Assembly: GCA_963920525.1 (NCBI GenBank)
Contig: OY986439.1
Coordinates: forward strand, 48,239,482-48,303,481
Direction: 5' to 3'
Origin: Dichetophora obliterata
Taxonomy: Eukaryota > Arthropoda > Insecta > Diptera > Sciomyzidae
Length of the DNA stretch: 64,000 nucleotides
Numbering within the stretch: position 1 is the first letter of the stretch; every line of letters starts with the position of its first letter. Of the stretch, positions 1 through 11,350 are shown one piece after another. Both the position numbers and the translations under genes were made by a program. The notes beneath the pieces are model-generated. The model made no database searches, was not told the origin of the DNA, and worked only from the letters and a program-made list of their open reading frames with translations.

Positions 1-616
1 TTTGAAGGAATTTAAAGTAACAATATGGCTATCAAATGAAAGAGAACAATATTTATTATCAGAAATACGCAGTGACAATACATACATACCAGAGATGTAG
101 ACTAGTTTGATTGACTTATATTTTATTTGAAAATTTTTGGAAAAATTTTCAATTTGTTTGAAGTAAAAAAAATTCCATTACTTTTAATACCGAACCAAAA
201 AAGTTATAAAATTTATTTATTTTTATAAAACAGATTGCCTTCTTTAATTTTCTACCCATATTATAATGATTTGAGGGTTTTAAGTATTTAAAAAAATTTT
301 TAAACAATTCCTTTTTGTAACATTTTTATTTTTTTAGAAAAAATATTTTGACGTTTTAGAGAAAAAGTGAGAACGCAGTTTTACTATCTTTTGTCTCTTG
401 TTTCACGTCTATATGATTTACTTTGTGTGTAAAAACTACTGTCGTACGGTGTAATACTTAAACAGCCCAATTGAAAAAAAATTACTACAACAATATATAA
501 TTTTGAACTCACACACATTGTTTTCAAATCGAAAAGATATGGTTAAAACCTGAAGGACTTTCCCAAACTGCTTTAAATGTATATATTTTAATACAGGTTT
601 GTACAAAGGTTTGTTG
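1..616. other. AT-rich non-coding stretch
   Basis: I see no gene, terminal repeat or tandem array here. It is A/T-run-rich sequence typical of the rest of the window. Confidence 0.5.
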
Positions 617-1000
617 GACCTTGTAGTCTAGTGAAGAGTGCGCTATACTATCAACTCAGTGTTCCCCGGTTCGAATCCGGGTTCGCGCATGGTTCTTTTC
701 GATTTCTTTGTTCTTTACTACATTTAAATATTGAAACAAAAAATCCACAGCTAAATTGTGGAAAATGTGGAATTCAAGGACAAAAACAATTGAGGGCTGG
801 AAATGCTTGCCGAGGTTAAGGCCTAACACTAGTCTCGGTTATAAGCAATTTAAATTGTCTTTCACGTTCGTTCCGCCTAATCGATAATTCACGAATGGTT
901 TCAATCAATTCTTCCTCTAATAATTTATCACTTTCCTTTCAGGTCAAAGACCAAAAGTTTTTTGTTTGCATGGCTTGCTTATTTGATATTTAAAAAAAAA
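617..1000 (+). mobile_element. tRNA-derived SINE, family A, copy 1
   Basis: A tRNA-like head at about 617-689 carries a canonical RNA polymerase III B box (ggttcgaatcc, 668-678) and a weaker A box (tagtctagtga, about 624-634). A body of about 300 bp follows and ends near an A-run at about 990. The whole unit aligns in the same orientation and order with 14171-14536. Shared blocks include the tRNA head, catggttctttt, aaatccaca-ctaaattgtgg, aaatgcttgccgaggtta, ttcaaattgtctttcacg (approximately) and tttcctttcaggtcaaagacc. A second copy sharing both head and body is what defines a SINE rather than a lone tRNA relic. The head is degenerate, so I do not call a functional tRNA. An open frame at 631-819 is incidental. 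Confidence 0.82.
668..678 (+). promoter_or_regulatory. Pol III B box of SINE A copy 1
   Basis: The sequence ggttcgaatcc matches the eukaryotic internal pol III promoter consensus GGTTCGANTCC. Its position, about 50 bp into the tRNA-like head, is as expected for a tRNA-derived SINE. Confidence 0.75.
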
Positions 1001-1698
1001 AGTATATGTATAGGTTTTTGGGGTTGCTGATCACGAATTTGAAGTCAAAGAATACGAATTCGAAGTCAAAGAATTCGAAATTCAAAATGGTAGCCTAACT
1101 TTTAAGCTAACTAACTCTAAACTCTAACTAACTAACTCTAACTAACTTTAAACTAACTTTTGAGCTAACTCTTCTAAAAACTTAATTTTTTGTTGATGTT
1201 TTAATGTTCTTTATAATATATCTGAGATCCACAATATAAAAAAGGTTACGGAAGCATTAGCATTTTTGGTTTATTTTTAATATTTTTATTATAAACTATT
1301 TTTCTTATAATACTAAAACATCTAGAGGTTAATATTTTATATCTTCCGACAAAAAGATTTTAGAGTCTGAAACATTCTCATTTGTGGCAAGCCGTGGCAT
1401 CCTCTTGGCATTGTTATTTTGAAATTTTCTTCGCAAATTTATGGTATGCTTCGACGACTTCTTCAGATTGCTGACGCAGTGGAAGCATGCTATATTCTGC
1501 CACAGAAGTTCTGTGAATAAGGACTTTGAGGATACTAGCTGGCATGTGGTATCATCCATATAACAACACGTAAAAACTCGCTCTATGCATACAGTATTGT
1601 AAAAATTCTGCATAAATTATATTTCGGCTGCTTGAAATCGTTATCGAAATAAAGTTAAGCCTCGATATGATTTCTTCATTTATGCCTGTACTTTTAGA
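1001..1698. other. Non-coding, with a CTAA-rich low-complexity patch
   Basis: Around 1040-1080 the words gaattcgaagtcaaag recur. From about 1095 to 1175 the sequence is dominated by irregular ctaa/ctaact words. The rest is plain AT-rich DNA with no credible coding frame. Confidence 0.5.
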
Positions 1699-1860
1699 TA
1701 CACTCTAAAAACTGATTGAAAAATCTCTACAATAAATGTTGTGAAATTTCACGACATTTATTGGCGATTTTGTAAAAAAACCACGCTATTTATTCAGCGA
1801 GTTCTTTTAATTTTGTCTAAAAATAAGCGTCTTTTTCCAAAATATGTATATTTACTCTAC

Positions 1861-1970
1861 TATTCACGCTATTTGAGCGTGTTTTCGCTCAGAGAGTCTT
1901 AAAATATATATATTTTCCTTACTTTTCACACTATTTCAACGTGTTCTCGCTCAGATAGTCCTAAAAACGC
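1861..1970. repeat. Two-copy tandem repeat, 62-bp period
   Basis: Copies start near 1863 (ttcacgctatttgagcgtg) and 1925 (ttcacactatttcaacgtg). Both continue with gttNtcgctcagaNagtc and NtaaaA. They are diverged but clearly tandem. Confidence 0.65.
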
Positions 1971-2074
1971 TCAAGCAGCGTTGTTTTACGCTTGTCCCTC
2001 AATAAACACCTCTGCTTTAACGTCATATGATTTCAAAGAGTTTATTCGAACATTGTCAAATAATATACAACTTA

Positions 2075-2140
2075 AACAGTAGATTGGTCACAGCTTAATT
2101 ACTCAAGCCTACTGGAGTAGGAAAGAGTAGCTGAGTTATT
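2075..2140 (+). repeat. Dispersed repeat R2, copy 1, left part
   Basis: The sequence around ggtcacagcttaattactca matches 27533-27560. Together with 2557-2605 it forms one repeat copy interrupted by the MITE at 2141-2556. The uninterrupted copy is at 27527-27680. Confidence 0.7.
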
Positions 2141-2556
2141 AGGGGTATTCACGGGTTGTTGCGAATTGCAAGAGTGTGAAAATGCAAGGTAATTTTCGCA
2201 CTTACGCGTGAACATCAATATTGCAACTTAATTATGCAATAAAATTAAGTGCCGAATAAACAGTAAATATATAAATACCTTATTTCGAAATCATAAAAAG
2301 TTATTAAAATCTACGTACTAACTTAACCTTTTTAAAGTTTTACCCAGGTGGCAACCACGTTCAAAAACAACCAAAACACGAATCATCTGTTTAGCATCGG
2401 CTTGTGCGTTCTCGCAATTGGTTTGAGCAGTGCATAATTCAAGAAAAGTTGCAAAATTGCTTCCAATGTGTTTGTTGTTGGAATGATGCGAAAGTTCGCA
2501 ATCATGCATTTTCGCATCGTCGCAACTGCGTTTCGCATCAACCCGTGAATACCCCT
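2141..2556. mobile_element. MITE M1 with ATT target-site duplication
   Basis: The termini are inverted: aggggtattcacgggttg at 2141-2158 and its reverse complement ending at 2556, with further imperfect pairing inside (tgcgaa.., gtgtgaaaatgca / tgcattttcgca). ATT flanks both ends (2138-2140 and 2557-2559). The uninterrupted repeat copy at 27.6 kb has a single ATT at the corresponding point (27619-27621), which supports a 3-bp duplication. It has no credible transposase and so is non-autonomous. A 3-bp duplication and GG-rich ends suggest PIF/Harbinger, but ATT is not the usual TWA target. Confidence 0.8.
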
Positions 2557-2605
2557 ATTGACTCTATACAGAGTTGTTGTTGCTGACATGTTCAAAACTT
2601 ACTTG
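2557..2605 (+). repeat. Dispersed repeat R2, copy 1, right part
   Basis: It begins attgactctatacagagttg, then a gttgtt run and ..aaaacttacttga. This is the same as 27619-27680. Confidence 0.7.
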
Positions 2606-3274
2606 AGAGACTTCACGCATTTCCAGCTTTTTTTTATAAGCGCAGACAAGATTGGAAGAAATATTTTTAGAAGAGAGTTTTTACAAGAGAGCGAAAGAAA
2701 TAATTGTAGGTGAGAGGATTCACGTATTTTTAACGATAAATATTTATAATTTGCTCTATAGGATTTAACGACAATAAATGTAGGCAATCAGTTGCCAGCA
2801 ATTTTTGTAGTTAGTTCTCGTGAATTTTTGTTAGAGTGTAGTTTAATTTGTAAGTCTTGATATTGGTCCCAAGAACTAAACTGAAATTGGATATTTCAAA
2901 AATATAATTAAATTAAGATATTATAGGGTTTTTCCTTTAACCCGCTCCAAACCGGTCCTATATTAATAACAAAACAAATAAATAAAGCAAAAAATACATA
3001 GTTTTAGCAAAAAAATTAATTTTAGTTTTTTCAAAATTTTCCGATTGAGGCATATAGTGGCAAACAAATTTTTTTTACTAGTATAAACAGATACCCCAGA
3101 AAGTAACCATTACCTTTTTAAAGGAGATTAACGGAAAAATTTGAATTTTTTTTTTTTTTTTTTTTTTTTTTGTTAAATTTTTGTCAAACTTTCAAGGCGT
3201 CAAAAATCAATAAAGAAATGGAAACTGCAGCAAATGTGTGTAATACAGTGTAATCTGATGATAGAACTTCACAA
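2606..3274. other. AT-rich non-coding stretch with a poly-T run
   Basis: About 26 T residues run from roughly 3146 to 3171. Otherwise nothing is recognised. Confidence 0.5.
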
Positions 3275-3975
3275 ATTTATTGACACTAGGGTGCACCCTA
3301 AAAATGTGGTTTTTTTTAATATTTTATACTCTTTGTGCATGTAAATAAAAAAGTTTTTTGCCAGTAGGGTGAACCCTAAATATATGTTTTTTGTTTTATT
3401 TTCTTTGTTGATGCGCTCATCGCTGATTTCGAATCATATGTTATAATTTTAAAACAATATTTTTTCAGTAGGGTGGACCTTGAAAATGCGATTTTTTTGT
3501 TATATACTCTTTGTATATGTGCTGGCAGTATTAAGGGGTAGCTCATTTCGAACTTGATGTAAAAAATCAAAAATTTTTTTGACACTAGGGTGGACCCTAA
3601 AAATGTGTTTTGTGGCTTTTTACTCTTTGTAGATGAAGTTGACGCTGGAGTCTGATGTTAGAATTTCAAAAAGTTTCTTAGCACTAGGGTGGACCCTAAA
3701 AAAGAGTTTTTTGCATTTTACTCTTTGTGTAAGTGTTGGCAGTATTAAAGGGTCATTTCTATTTCGAATCTTATGCTGGTATTTGAAAAAATTTTTAACA
3801 CTAGGGTGGACCTTAAGATTATGTTTTTGTTTTATAATCCTTGTAAATGCGCTGATTTCGAATCCGAATTCGAGAATTTCAAAAAATTTTTGAGACTAGG
3901 GTGGACTTTAAAAATGTGTTTATTCATCTCTCATATTATTTTGAGACCAGGGTGAACTTTAGAAATGTGTTTATT
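3275..3975 (+). repeat. Degenerate tandem array with GGGTGGACCC core
   Basis: The core actagggtggaccctaaaaa, or a close variant, recurs eight times, starting near 3284, 3363, 3467, 3583, 3682, 3799, 3894 and 3946. Spacing is uneven (52 to 117 bp). Several units also share atttcgaatc, aatttcaaaaaattttt and ttttactctttgt. The core holds an AGGGT..ACCCT inverted repeat. Short frames at 3376-3585, 3633-3893 and 3773-3955 are by-products of the repeat. Confidence 0.8.
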
Positions 3976-4664
3976 CATCTCTCATATGAAATTATTTTCA
4001 TCTCTCATAATAATTTTACATCTACATTTTCAATAAATAAATAATTTTTTCCTAAAATATTAAAAGTAACTTTTTGATTTGATTGTTTATTCACATTGTT
4101 TGCCTCGAAAAATGTATATAGCTAGCATACAAAATAATAAAAAAAATAAAAATATAGGTACAGATTTTATTTTGAATTGCATTCTGAGTTGAAGAAAAAA
4201 CGTAAGGCACTGCGTTCCTGACGGGAGTCTCCCGACCACATCACTTTTTTTTAAGTGCTTGCAAATGCAATTAGATTTTATTAGATCAAGCGAATATTTT
4301 TCTCTGTGATCTCCGCTTTATGCGTGTATCAAAAAATTTTTCGTTAATAGTAATTGACATAAAAAATTAAAATTTATGTTGACAGTATGTTGAACAATAT
4401 TGTAAAAAATCCAAAACACTACACCTATGAACGTTTCCAGGCTTGAGAAACGAAAATCATTGAACTTTTTGGAGTTTACACCTTTAGAATCGATTTCATA
4501 TAAAGTCCATTGTTTAAAATTATATAGGAAGTAAAATCGAGCGTTAACAAAGTACTCAAGCGTTACGTTTTCCTATTCAACAAAATGTGTTCAAGTCAAC
4601 GCGAAAACACTAACAAAACACACACAGCAGCAATAATAAAACTCAATAAAAATGCTATACATAT
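3976..4664. other. Non-coding; one short dispersed word
   Basis: The 46-bp segment 4523-4568 (atagg-agt-aaatcgag .. taacaaa-tactcaagcgt) recurs at 7803-7847 with a few mismatches. Nothing else is recognised. Confidence 0.5.
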
Positions 4665-4803
4665 TGGCCCATAGTCATAGTCAAAGTAAAAGTCGACTCT
4701 AAATTTAGTGCATGCTTTTTGACAACAAATATATTAAAAAACTGTCAAAAATGCTTATACTAAATTTAGAGTCGACTTTTATTTTGACTATGGTTATGGG
4801 CCA
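4665..4803. mobile_element. Foldback-type MITE, 139 bp
   Basis: Almost the whole element is an inverted repeat. Arms of about 60 bp begin tggcccatagtcatagtcaa and end with its near-complement (ttgactatggttatgggcca). Inner arm parts include gtcgactctaaatttag and atgctttttgac. The loop is about 20 bp of AT sequence. ATT lies outside both ends if the terminus is taken as GGCCC. Overlapping open frames on both strands (4705-4987) follow from the symmetry and are not genes. Confidence 0.8.
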
Positions 4804-7800
4804 TTGTTTTCTTGCTGTCGCAGCGCGATGCGTCGACGATGTCAACTCTTCAAATTGCAACACACATAAAAATATTGAAGTTGTTGTAAGTGGGCTTAAA
4901 GAGCGGCCAATATCAAAAGGTGGGCTTGATCGCAAAGGGATCAATCGCAAAGGGACAATGAAACGCAAACATCCCTTAACTCATTAAATTTTGTTTCAGT
5001 TTATCGATTCAATTTTTGGCTTAAATATAAATTTTTAATAATTCTTGGAAGAATCTTTTAAAATTTCAATCATTAGACCAATAAAAAAAAGCATGATAGC
5101 AATGTATAGTTTTTTGACCCTCACCCACGCCTAATTAAACTAAATTACTTTTGCTTAAGAATTTCATTGCCACTCCAATATCAAAAGTCTGTGAGCTATA
5201 AAATGTCCTTGCATTGTCCTGCATCGAGTTGATTTGTAGCTCATTGCTCATTAAATAAAGTGCTCGAATTGCATTAACATTTGGACTCTGTGGCAACCAT
5301 TAACAAGGACATTAAACTAAATTTGAGCTCTTTAACCAATGACAAAATGAAAAATCACCCCCACATTTTAATAAGGGTAAAATAAAGCTTTAATTAAGAG
5401 ACTTTATGACAATGTCAAGCGTTGCTAATGAGCAGACAGTTAATCATTTTTTTTTTTTAAACATTACCACTGTCAGTGGCAATAATAGTAGGATATTCAA
5501 CAGAAAATTAAATACACTGCAAAAAAGTTGAAGATAATAAAGTAAGAAACTTGCCAAGGACATGCGGCACAAAATGTGTTTTACATATTTTTGGAATAAC
5601 AAAAAAATCGTTTAGCAAAAGGATGAGAAAAGTTTTCATTAACTTTAAACAAGGGTGCTTTTAACAGATCGAGTAAGAAATATGTTTTATAATAATGCGT
5701 GGTAATCAAGTCGTGCCTGCGTTTCAGCGGTTTCGAGGACGTTCGCTGGTGTTAGTTGGCTGCGTAATTATCTGCTAACTTTTTTGGAAATATAGCTTTT
5801 TTTTCGATGTGCTTATCTTTTTCTCTTGAAATTTATGCAATGAAACTGAAAATGATGATGAAAATTTAAACATAAGAAACTACAACAACAAAAACTGCGC
5901 CCAAGACTCGAACCTTGCGAGACTCCATTAATTTTTGGAGCCAAAGCTAAATGGATATCTTGTTGTTTCCACTGCTGTTAATGTTGTTGCTGTGTTTGTT
6001 GTTGGTATGTGTGTGTTGTTCGCTGTTAATGAGTTTTTATAAACGTATCTATAGGAATATCTTGGCTCATGTAAGGCAGGAGCCTTGCTATACAAAACGC
6101 AACAACAGTACTGGTAGCTCCGAAAGTGGCACAGACCGCCGAAAACAAAAAAGATGGTCGCTCACTCGCGCCTTGAAACTTCATTAAGTGAGTGCATTTT
6201 TCCAAGGAAGACCACGAAGTAAGAGCCAACAAAAAAAAAATATTAAAAACCTAAACAGAACATCGAACAGCAATATTTGCGAAATTATATTTTGGGACGC
6301 GAGTTCGCATGATTTTGTATTTAATATTTTTTTTTTTTCGCTATCTCTCACATTTTGTACATATTAATAAATAAGTTTTTAAAAAAATGAATTTTTGCAG
6401 AAACTCAAATAAGTTAGACTGTCCGATGGCTGGCATCTGCCTTTGTATGAGCGTCTACTTTCCGACACACAAACTCCTCAAACGCATAAGCTGCAGCATG
6501 ACTTTGTATATTAATTTTGCAGTCCGCACCATTTGGTCTTCTCCGCATGTTCGGATGCAGATGAACTCACTGCTACTGAGTGGTTCCCACGCTTCTTTGC
6601 GACTCCGTCTTGTATGTGCCAGAGTTGTGAAGCTCAGCTTTTGTAGTTTGCACCCATTAGTTAACACTCACCATGCTAATGAAATGCTCCTCCAAAGCCA
6701 TTTGGCCAAAATGCACTTCACTGAGCTACTACACTCATCTCTATACCACTCTGTTCTGACATGCTTTTTGGTTTGTTTGGCCAGCCAAAGCATACCTTTG
6801 GCCATAATAAATGAAATTTTTAATTGCCAACGAAATTGCCCTGGTTAGAACGACGGCAAGTCTGCATGACTCTGAACTCAACTCAGTTAGTTGCTCAGTT
6901 CGGAAGCGCTGAAAATGCACCAGTTTAATTTTTTATTTGGCGCCATCGATGTGGTTGTAAAAATACCTTCGAATAATTATTTATTTATTTATTTATTTAT
7001 TGAGCTATGCATGAGCTGCCTTAAAGCTAATCGGTTTTAAGAGCCTTGTGGCAAACAGTAGCGTTATGATTTTTTTAAATTTGATACTAAGAGTATCTAC
7101 TCAGTTATGACTATGAAATAAAGCAGCAATTACCTTTTGGATAAGCTCGTTTTAATTTAAAAAGAATGGTTCATTACTTTTATTGCTGACAAAAAGCTGC
7201 AATTTGTGAGAAAACTATGGAGAATCTAAAATAAAAAGACTCTATTACGTACCATCGCAAATTTCTAATGAAAAAATTGCTTGTTTTCTTTAATAAAATT
7301 TTATTTTTACGACCAATCAGCAATTAAAATTAATAATTTTCTATTAAGCAATATACTTTAAAAAAGTATTAAATTTTTAAACATATGTAATTATATCTAA
7401 TAGTTTGCTATACTTTACGTTACAGAAGAGGATTGTGTTCAATGCCACCATTAAGAAATCATAAGAATACATGTAGAATAATTCATCTGAAACATTTAAG
7501 TAATTCCATATGTTTATCTGTCTCAAACCAAGAATGGGTATACAATTTGAGCCTTAGTCCAATAGTTCTCATTATGAAAATGCATATACTTATTAGCTAT
7601 TCTCTTTAAAAAAGGGCTATTTTTTAAATAAGCCAAATGTATGGGCTTAAATAAAAATTATCCGCTTAACTTTGTATCGTACTCAAGAGCTTTGAGATTG
7701 AAAAGTGGATAAAAGCACCTCCTTGCGTCCGCATAAAGAGACGTCATGCAGTAGTTACCACGTGGAATTCAGTATTTTTTGGAACTCGTAGTTTGAAATT
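4804..7800. other. Mostly single-copy-looking non-coding DNA
   Basis: This stretch lacks obvious transposon ends and is somewhat richer in GC from about 5900 to 6900. The frame at 5951-6187 starts with a leucine run encoded by ttgttg-type low complexity. The 153-codon frame at 6387-6848 shows no motif I recognise. A (TTTA)5 tract at 6979-6999 resembles a non-LTR 3' tail, but no element body could be identified beside it. It could be host intergenic or intronic sequence. Confidence 0.4.
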
Positions 7801-7954
7801 CAATAGGGAGTGAAATCGAGTGATAACAAAATACTCAAGCGTTACGTATATTTTAATACAATAATGGTATTCAATGATCGATATTAAAAAATTTTCCGAC
7901 CAACAGTTTAGAAGTCTTTTTTCAACTGTTAGAAATCATTGCAGTATCCGTTTG

Positions 7955-8285
7955 ATATTGAATATACCAATTCTAAGTTTTAGCTGTGAAATTATAAAAA
8001 AATATTCGTCAGTATAACAGTTTCATAGCTATTAGCCGATAGCTATGTCCGATTAGCGCTAAATACCTCACATATTTTTAGGCATATGCTGAAATTAAGA
8101 AGAGAAAAAGCAACATAACAACAGTAATATGCAAACTTTAACTCGCTATAACTTAAAATATATAAATTTTTAAGAAATAAAAATTTCAGTTTGCACATCT
8201 ACAAGTCTAAACCAACCAAACCATACTAGCTTTATTAAGATTGGACTAGTACTTAAAAAGCCTTAAGCCGGACAAAATTTACGTT
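7955..8285 (+). repeat. Dispersed repeat R1, copy 1
   Basis: About 330 bp align in the same orientation with 29784-30105. Shared words include gttttagctgtgaaattata, tattcgtcagtataacag, tttcatagctattagccgat, catatttttaggcatatgct and agaagagaaaaagcaacat. No coding frame or terminal repeats are seen, so the family is unclassified. Copy 1 carries a short extra segment near 8040. Confidence 0.85.
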
Positions 8286-8331
8286 TAAGTAATATATATA
8301 TAAGATATAAAAATATTTAAAAAATCGTCAC

Positions 8332-8385
8332 TGCCTAGGGGGGCAAGGGTCCCCCCTGCGGACGCCCATGGAGATGGGCGTAGCA
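8332..8385. other. GC-rich patch resembling hAT termini
   Basis: In a very AT-rich setting this patch reads ggggggcaagggtccccccc-like sequence, then cgcccatg, gag and atgggcgtagca. The words catgggcg and gggcgtagca also form the ends of the hAT-like element at 52305-53788. It could be two abutting element ends, but no partner ends were found. Confidence 0.35.
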
Positions 8386-9304
8386 GTTTTTTTATTATTA
8401 TTTTTAACATTTATTCAAGACTAGTATCGCCTGTGGTCGAAGTTCGACCATATCAAAATCGATTTATCTTTTGGTTTTTTTTTTTAATTTTTATTGAAAG
8501 ACGTTTATCAAAGTTATAAAACATTACATTGATAAATACTTTTGGCTAATACATATTCTCAACTCATTTTACGTACTCTGTACTCGCTGTTATCAGAATC
8601 AGAATGTAAAGCAAATATTTAATGCGCTGATTATTGTTTATGTTTGCTTCTCATATTGTTTCAATGTTCAGTTTGCCGTTTCTTAAATTTTCACGGAATT
8701 CTCGCGTCACACTTATTTTTTTAAAAAATGAGCATCGGACGTTAGTTGTTTTTTACGTTTACTAAAATACTCATAGCGCAATTTTAGTGAAGTCGACACA
8801 ATAAAATAATATATTTTAAAATTTTAATTGATTTGAGATCATTAGGTGCAAAAAAAATTATTTCAGTACAAACTTTTGGTTCTTGGAAATCCTTGCAGAA
8901 CATAAAAATATCAAAGTTTTGGCTTTGAATATATTTTCAGAGCATATAAAGTCCATTTGCTTTTTTTTTAAATAGCACTAACATACCAAATATATTACAT
9001 TTTATACATTTTTGGCTGATACGACTAAAACTGTAGGATATATGGCATTTTTCTTCATTTGCCAATGTCTTGTCTTGAGTAAGGGTTTCAGTAAAGTAAA
9101 GGTTTTCCTCTACACAAAATTACTAGACACGCCTGAAGAAGTTTTCACTTCAAAACTCAATTATTAACTCTACAGGTATAAAAGAAATAATTTGTTACGT
9201 CATGTGTCTATTTACCACTGGGTTCATTAAATTAATTCATTCTGTTCAGGTTATCAGTTCGAGAGAGTAATTAAGAAACAGCAACAACAACAATGCCGCA
9301 CAGC
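8386..9304. other. AT-rich non-coding stretch
   Basis: No gene, tandem array or paired terminal repeat was recognised. Confidence 0.45.
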
Positions 9305-9462
9305 CAGTGTTGCCACATTTTAATACCCAAATTCCTCAAAAACCCCTCAAATTTCAATGGAATTCCTCAAAAAAAATTTTAAACGATATTTTAGTTATCA
9401 AGTAAATATAAACCAATATATTTTTCCTACATATTTTCTATCTTATTGGATAGCTATATTAA

Positions 9463-10063
9463 CCCTTTGAGGACGACAAGCAAACCACTGTAAATTTGAA
9501 ATTTTTTTTGTGGAATTGTCATTTCATATTTCTATACAATTTGAAATTTCCGTATAATTCGAAAATTTGCGTGTAACTCGAAAAATCTTCGCTCTGGCTG
9601 AAAACGACTTTTTTCGAAAGCATCTAGCAAGAAGAAGATGCATAAATATTAAAAAAGTTAAAATTTTAAGGATATTGTGAATTTGAATTTTAAAATTATA
9701 AAAATTTGTTTTTTTACTTAAAAAATCCGGAAAATTTATTTTTTACTTTGTTGAAGTAACTTCATAAAGTTTTTGACATAATTTAGATGAGAAAATATAT
9801 CCGCTCGCATATGAAAATTGTTTGTGGTATTTATATTTGTAGTCTCTGAGAAATCAGGGTTACTATATACCTTTGGAAAAAAAAAATATGTTTTGACTTC
9901 CTAGTTTTTTCTTTCTCTTAAAAAAAAAACATAAGTTCGATAAATGGAACATGTTAAAAGCCACATTGATAAAAGCCTGACTTTATGAAAATATCTAGAA
10001 AATTGTGCTCACACGACTTAAAAATGTAAACGGGTTATTTTTCACGCCCTCGTCGTCAAAGAG
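9463..10063. mobile_element. piggyBac-like MITE flanked by TTAA
   Basis: TTAA stands immediately outside both ends (9459-9462 and 10064-10067). The termini ccctttgaggacgacaag and, reversed, ctctttgacgacgagggc are inverted repeats with few mismatches. TTAA targets and CCYT-type ends are hallmarks of piggyBac elements. No transposase is present in 601 bp. An internal block (9577-9680: cttcgctctggctgaaaacg..) recurs near 13690-13800 and, more diverged, near 46960-47050. It is inserted inside the hAT-like element. Confidence 0.75.
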
Positions 10064-10982
10064 TTAAAACACTTTAAACGTTCCTTAACAAAATTGTAAG
10101 ACTTTTTAGTTTTAACGTATGTTGTTGTGAAAAATTTTAGTTATAAGCATAAATTATATATATGGAACTTTATTTTTCCAATTCAATTCAAACATGTTTT
10201 TATTTGATTCAAATAGGTCATCACTGTTTTTATTAATTCCTTCTTATAGTAAAAATAAATTATAAAACTTTTTTTGTATCGAGTCGGTGTTTTTATTCTC
10301 AAACTAGTGTTATTATTTACTAAATACTCACTTAACTGATGCATTAGAAAAAAATAATAATGAAATTGCTTTTTCTTAATTTGAACATAAATATATCTAC
10401 TGAATTTTTTATATTAAAAACTCGTTTTTAATACGACTCTGGATCTAAAAAACAATCAAGGTAAAAATAATCTCCACTCATTGTCGAGATCTTAAACAGC
10501 CAAATTTGATTGAATTTATATGCTCGGTTTTGCTGGCTTTTACTTGAAGGCTTGAAGCTCTAAACTATATTTAACCCAATAAGGACAATGATGAAATATT
10601 GCATCACTAAGTCAGATTTCGCAAAACTAACGGTATCACATAAAAATTAGTCAAAATAAAATATGGTAAAAATTAGCCAATGTGTAAAAAAAGTTTCTTG
10701 TTGATTTAAAAAGTTAATCGATAATTGCTACAATTGAAATTATAGTCAATGCATACCTTTGCTTCCGATGCAGACTGCAGCCATATATCCTTTTTCTTGT
10801 ATTTATTTTATGTTTTAACTGATTTTAGCTAAAACCATATGTCAATTACTAAGTTCGTTTGCACTTGTTTCAATTTTTTTTTTAAGTGACGTGGAAACGC
10901 AAACGAAAAGTTCAGTGTTCAGTTAAATTAAAAGTTTTTTTCTACCAACCATAAAAAGGTGCTGCCAAAGTTTTTTTGTATA

Positions 10983-11230
10983 TATCTGTGGTCACTAGGA
11001 ATAATGACTAAACTCAAAATATCGTAAAAAACCGATATGGAATTTACTTTATTGCCAATTGTTGGAGGTATGCAGATATCTATTTTTTGCCCAGAATTGA
11101 TCATCTCGTATGCCTACACATATTTTGTTTGTAACGGTTCATATATTTCAAAAAAATGGGTCGTAGTTCGTGCAATTAAATTATCGTTTTAATTACACGA
11201 TTTAGTCGTTATTCCTTGTGACCACAGATA
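10983..11230. mobile_element. MITE with TATCTGTGGTCAC ends
   Basis: About 30 bp at the left (tatctgtggtcactaggaat..gactaaa) are inverted at 11201-11230 with about two mismatches. The element is about 248 bp with no coding capacity and lies inside the hAT-like element. Its end resembles that of the separate MITE family at 18151 and 47879 (tatctgtgtcgataagcaat). TA could be the target duplication, but this is uncertain in AT-rich DNA. Confidence 0.75.
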
Positions 11231-11350
11231 CATTAAAAAAAAATACTAAAAATTTTCAAATTCCTGAAAATAAGATTCCTCAAAAATTACTCAAAGCCAC
11301 TTTAAATTCCTCACGTTTTGAGGAATTACTCACAAATTGACAACACTGCA

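Larger units (their letters stand above)
1699..2840. mobile_element. Possible TIR element (TACACTCTAA ends)
   Basis: The 10-bp sequence tacactctaa at 1699-1708 is exactly inverted at 2831-2840 (ttagagtgta), and A-rich sequence follows the motif on both inner sides. No target-site duplication is obvious. Inside lie a two-copy 62-bp tandem repeat and a dispersed repeat that carries its own MITE. Ten bases of inverted repeat is weak evidence in AT-rich DNA, so this is tentative. Confidence 0.35.
9305..11348. mobile_element. hAT-like element carrying nested insertions
   Basis: The left end cagtgttgccacattt.. and the right end ..aattgacaacactg are inverted repeats. Pairing resumes further in (attcctcaaaa / ttttgaggaat). 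The flanks are cgcacagc (9297-9304) and cacacagc (11349-11356), an 8-bp duplication with one mismatch, as expected for hAT elements. No transposase frame survives. Two other elements lie inside (9463-10063 and 10983-11230), leaving about 1.2 kb of its own sequence. The CAGTGTTG terminus and 8-bp TSD make hAT the best call. Confidence 0.72.

Noticed and set aside
617..689. Functional tRNA gene
   Set aside because: Stem pairing is poor, and the segment is the head of a SINE with a second copy at 14171. The same reasoning applies to 48183-48258 and 27822-27893.
3275..3975. CRISPR-like array
   Set aside because: The repeats are degenerate, spacing is uneven, spacers share sequence, and the DNA is from a eukaryote.
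4705..4987. Overlapping open frames on both strands
   Set aside because: They run through a near-perfect inverted repeat, which gives mirrored frames without coding function.
5897..5915. Minus-strand B-box-like word near cccaagactcgaacc
   Set aside because: No A box at the right distance and no second copy of the surrounding sequence.
5951..6187. 78-codon frame with a signal-peptide-like leucine run
   Set aside because: The run comes from ttgttgctg low complexity, and no further domain follows.
6387..6848. 153-codon open frame in a GC-richer patch
   Set aside because: No recognisable domain, and an overlapping minus-strand frame is also open. Chance is the simpler explanation without conservation data.
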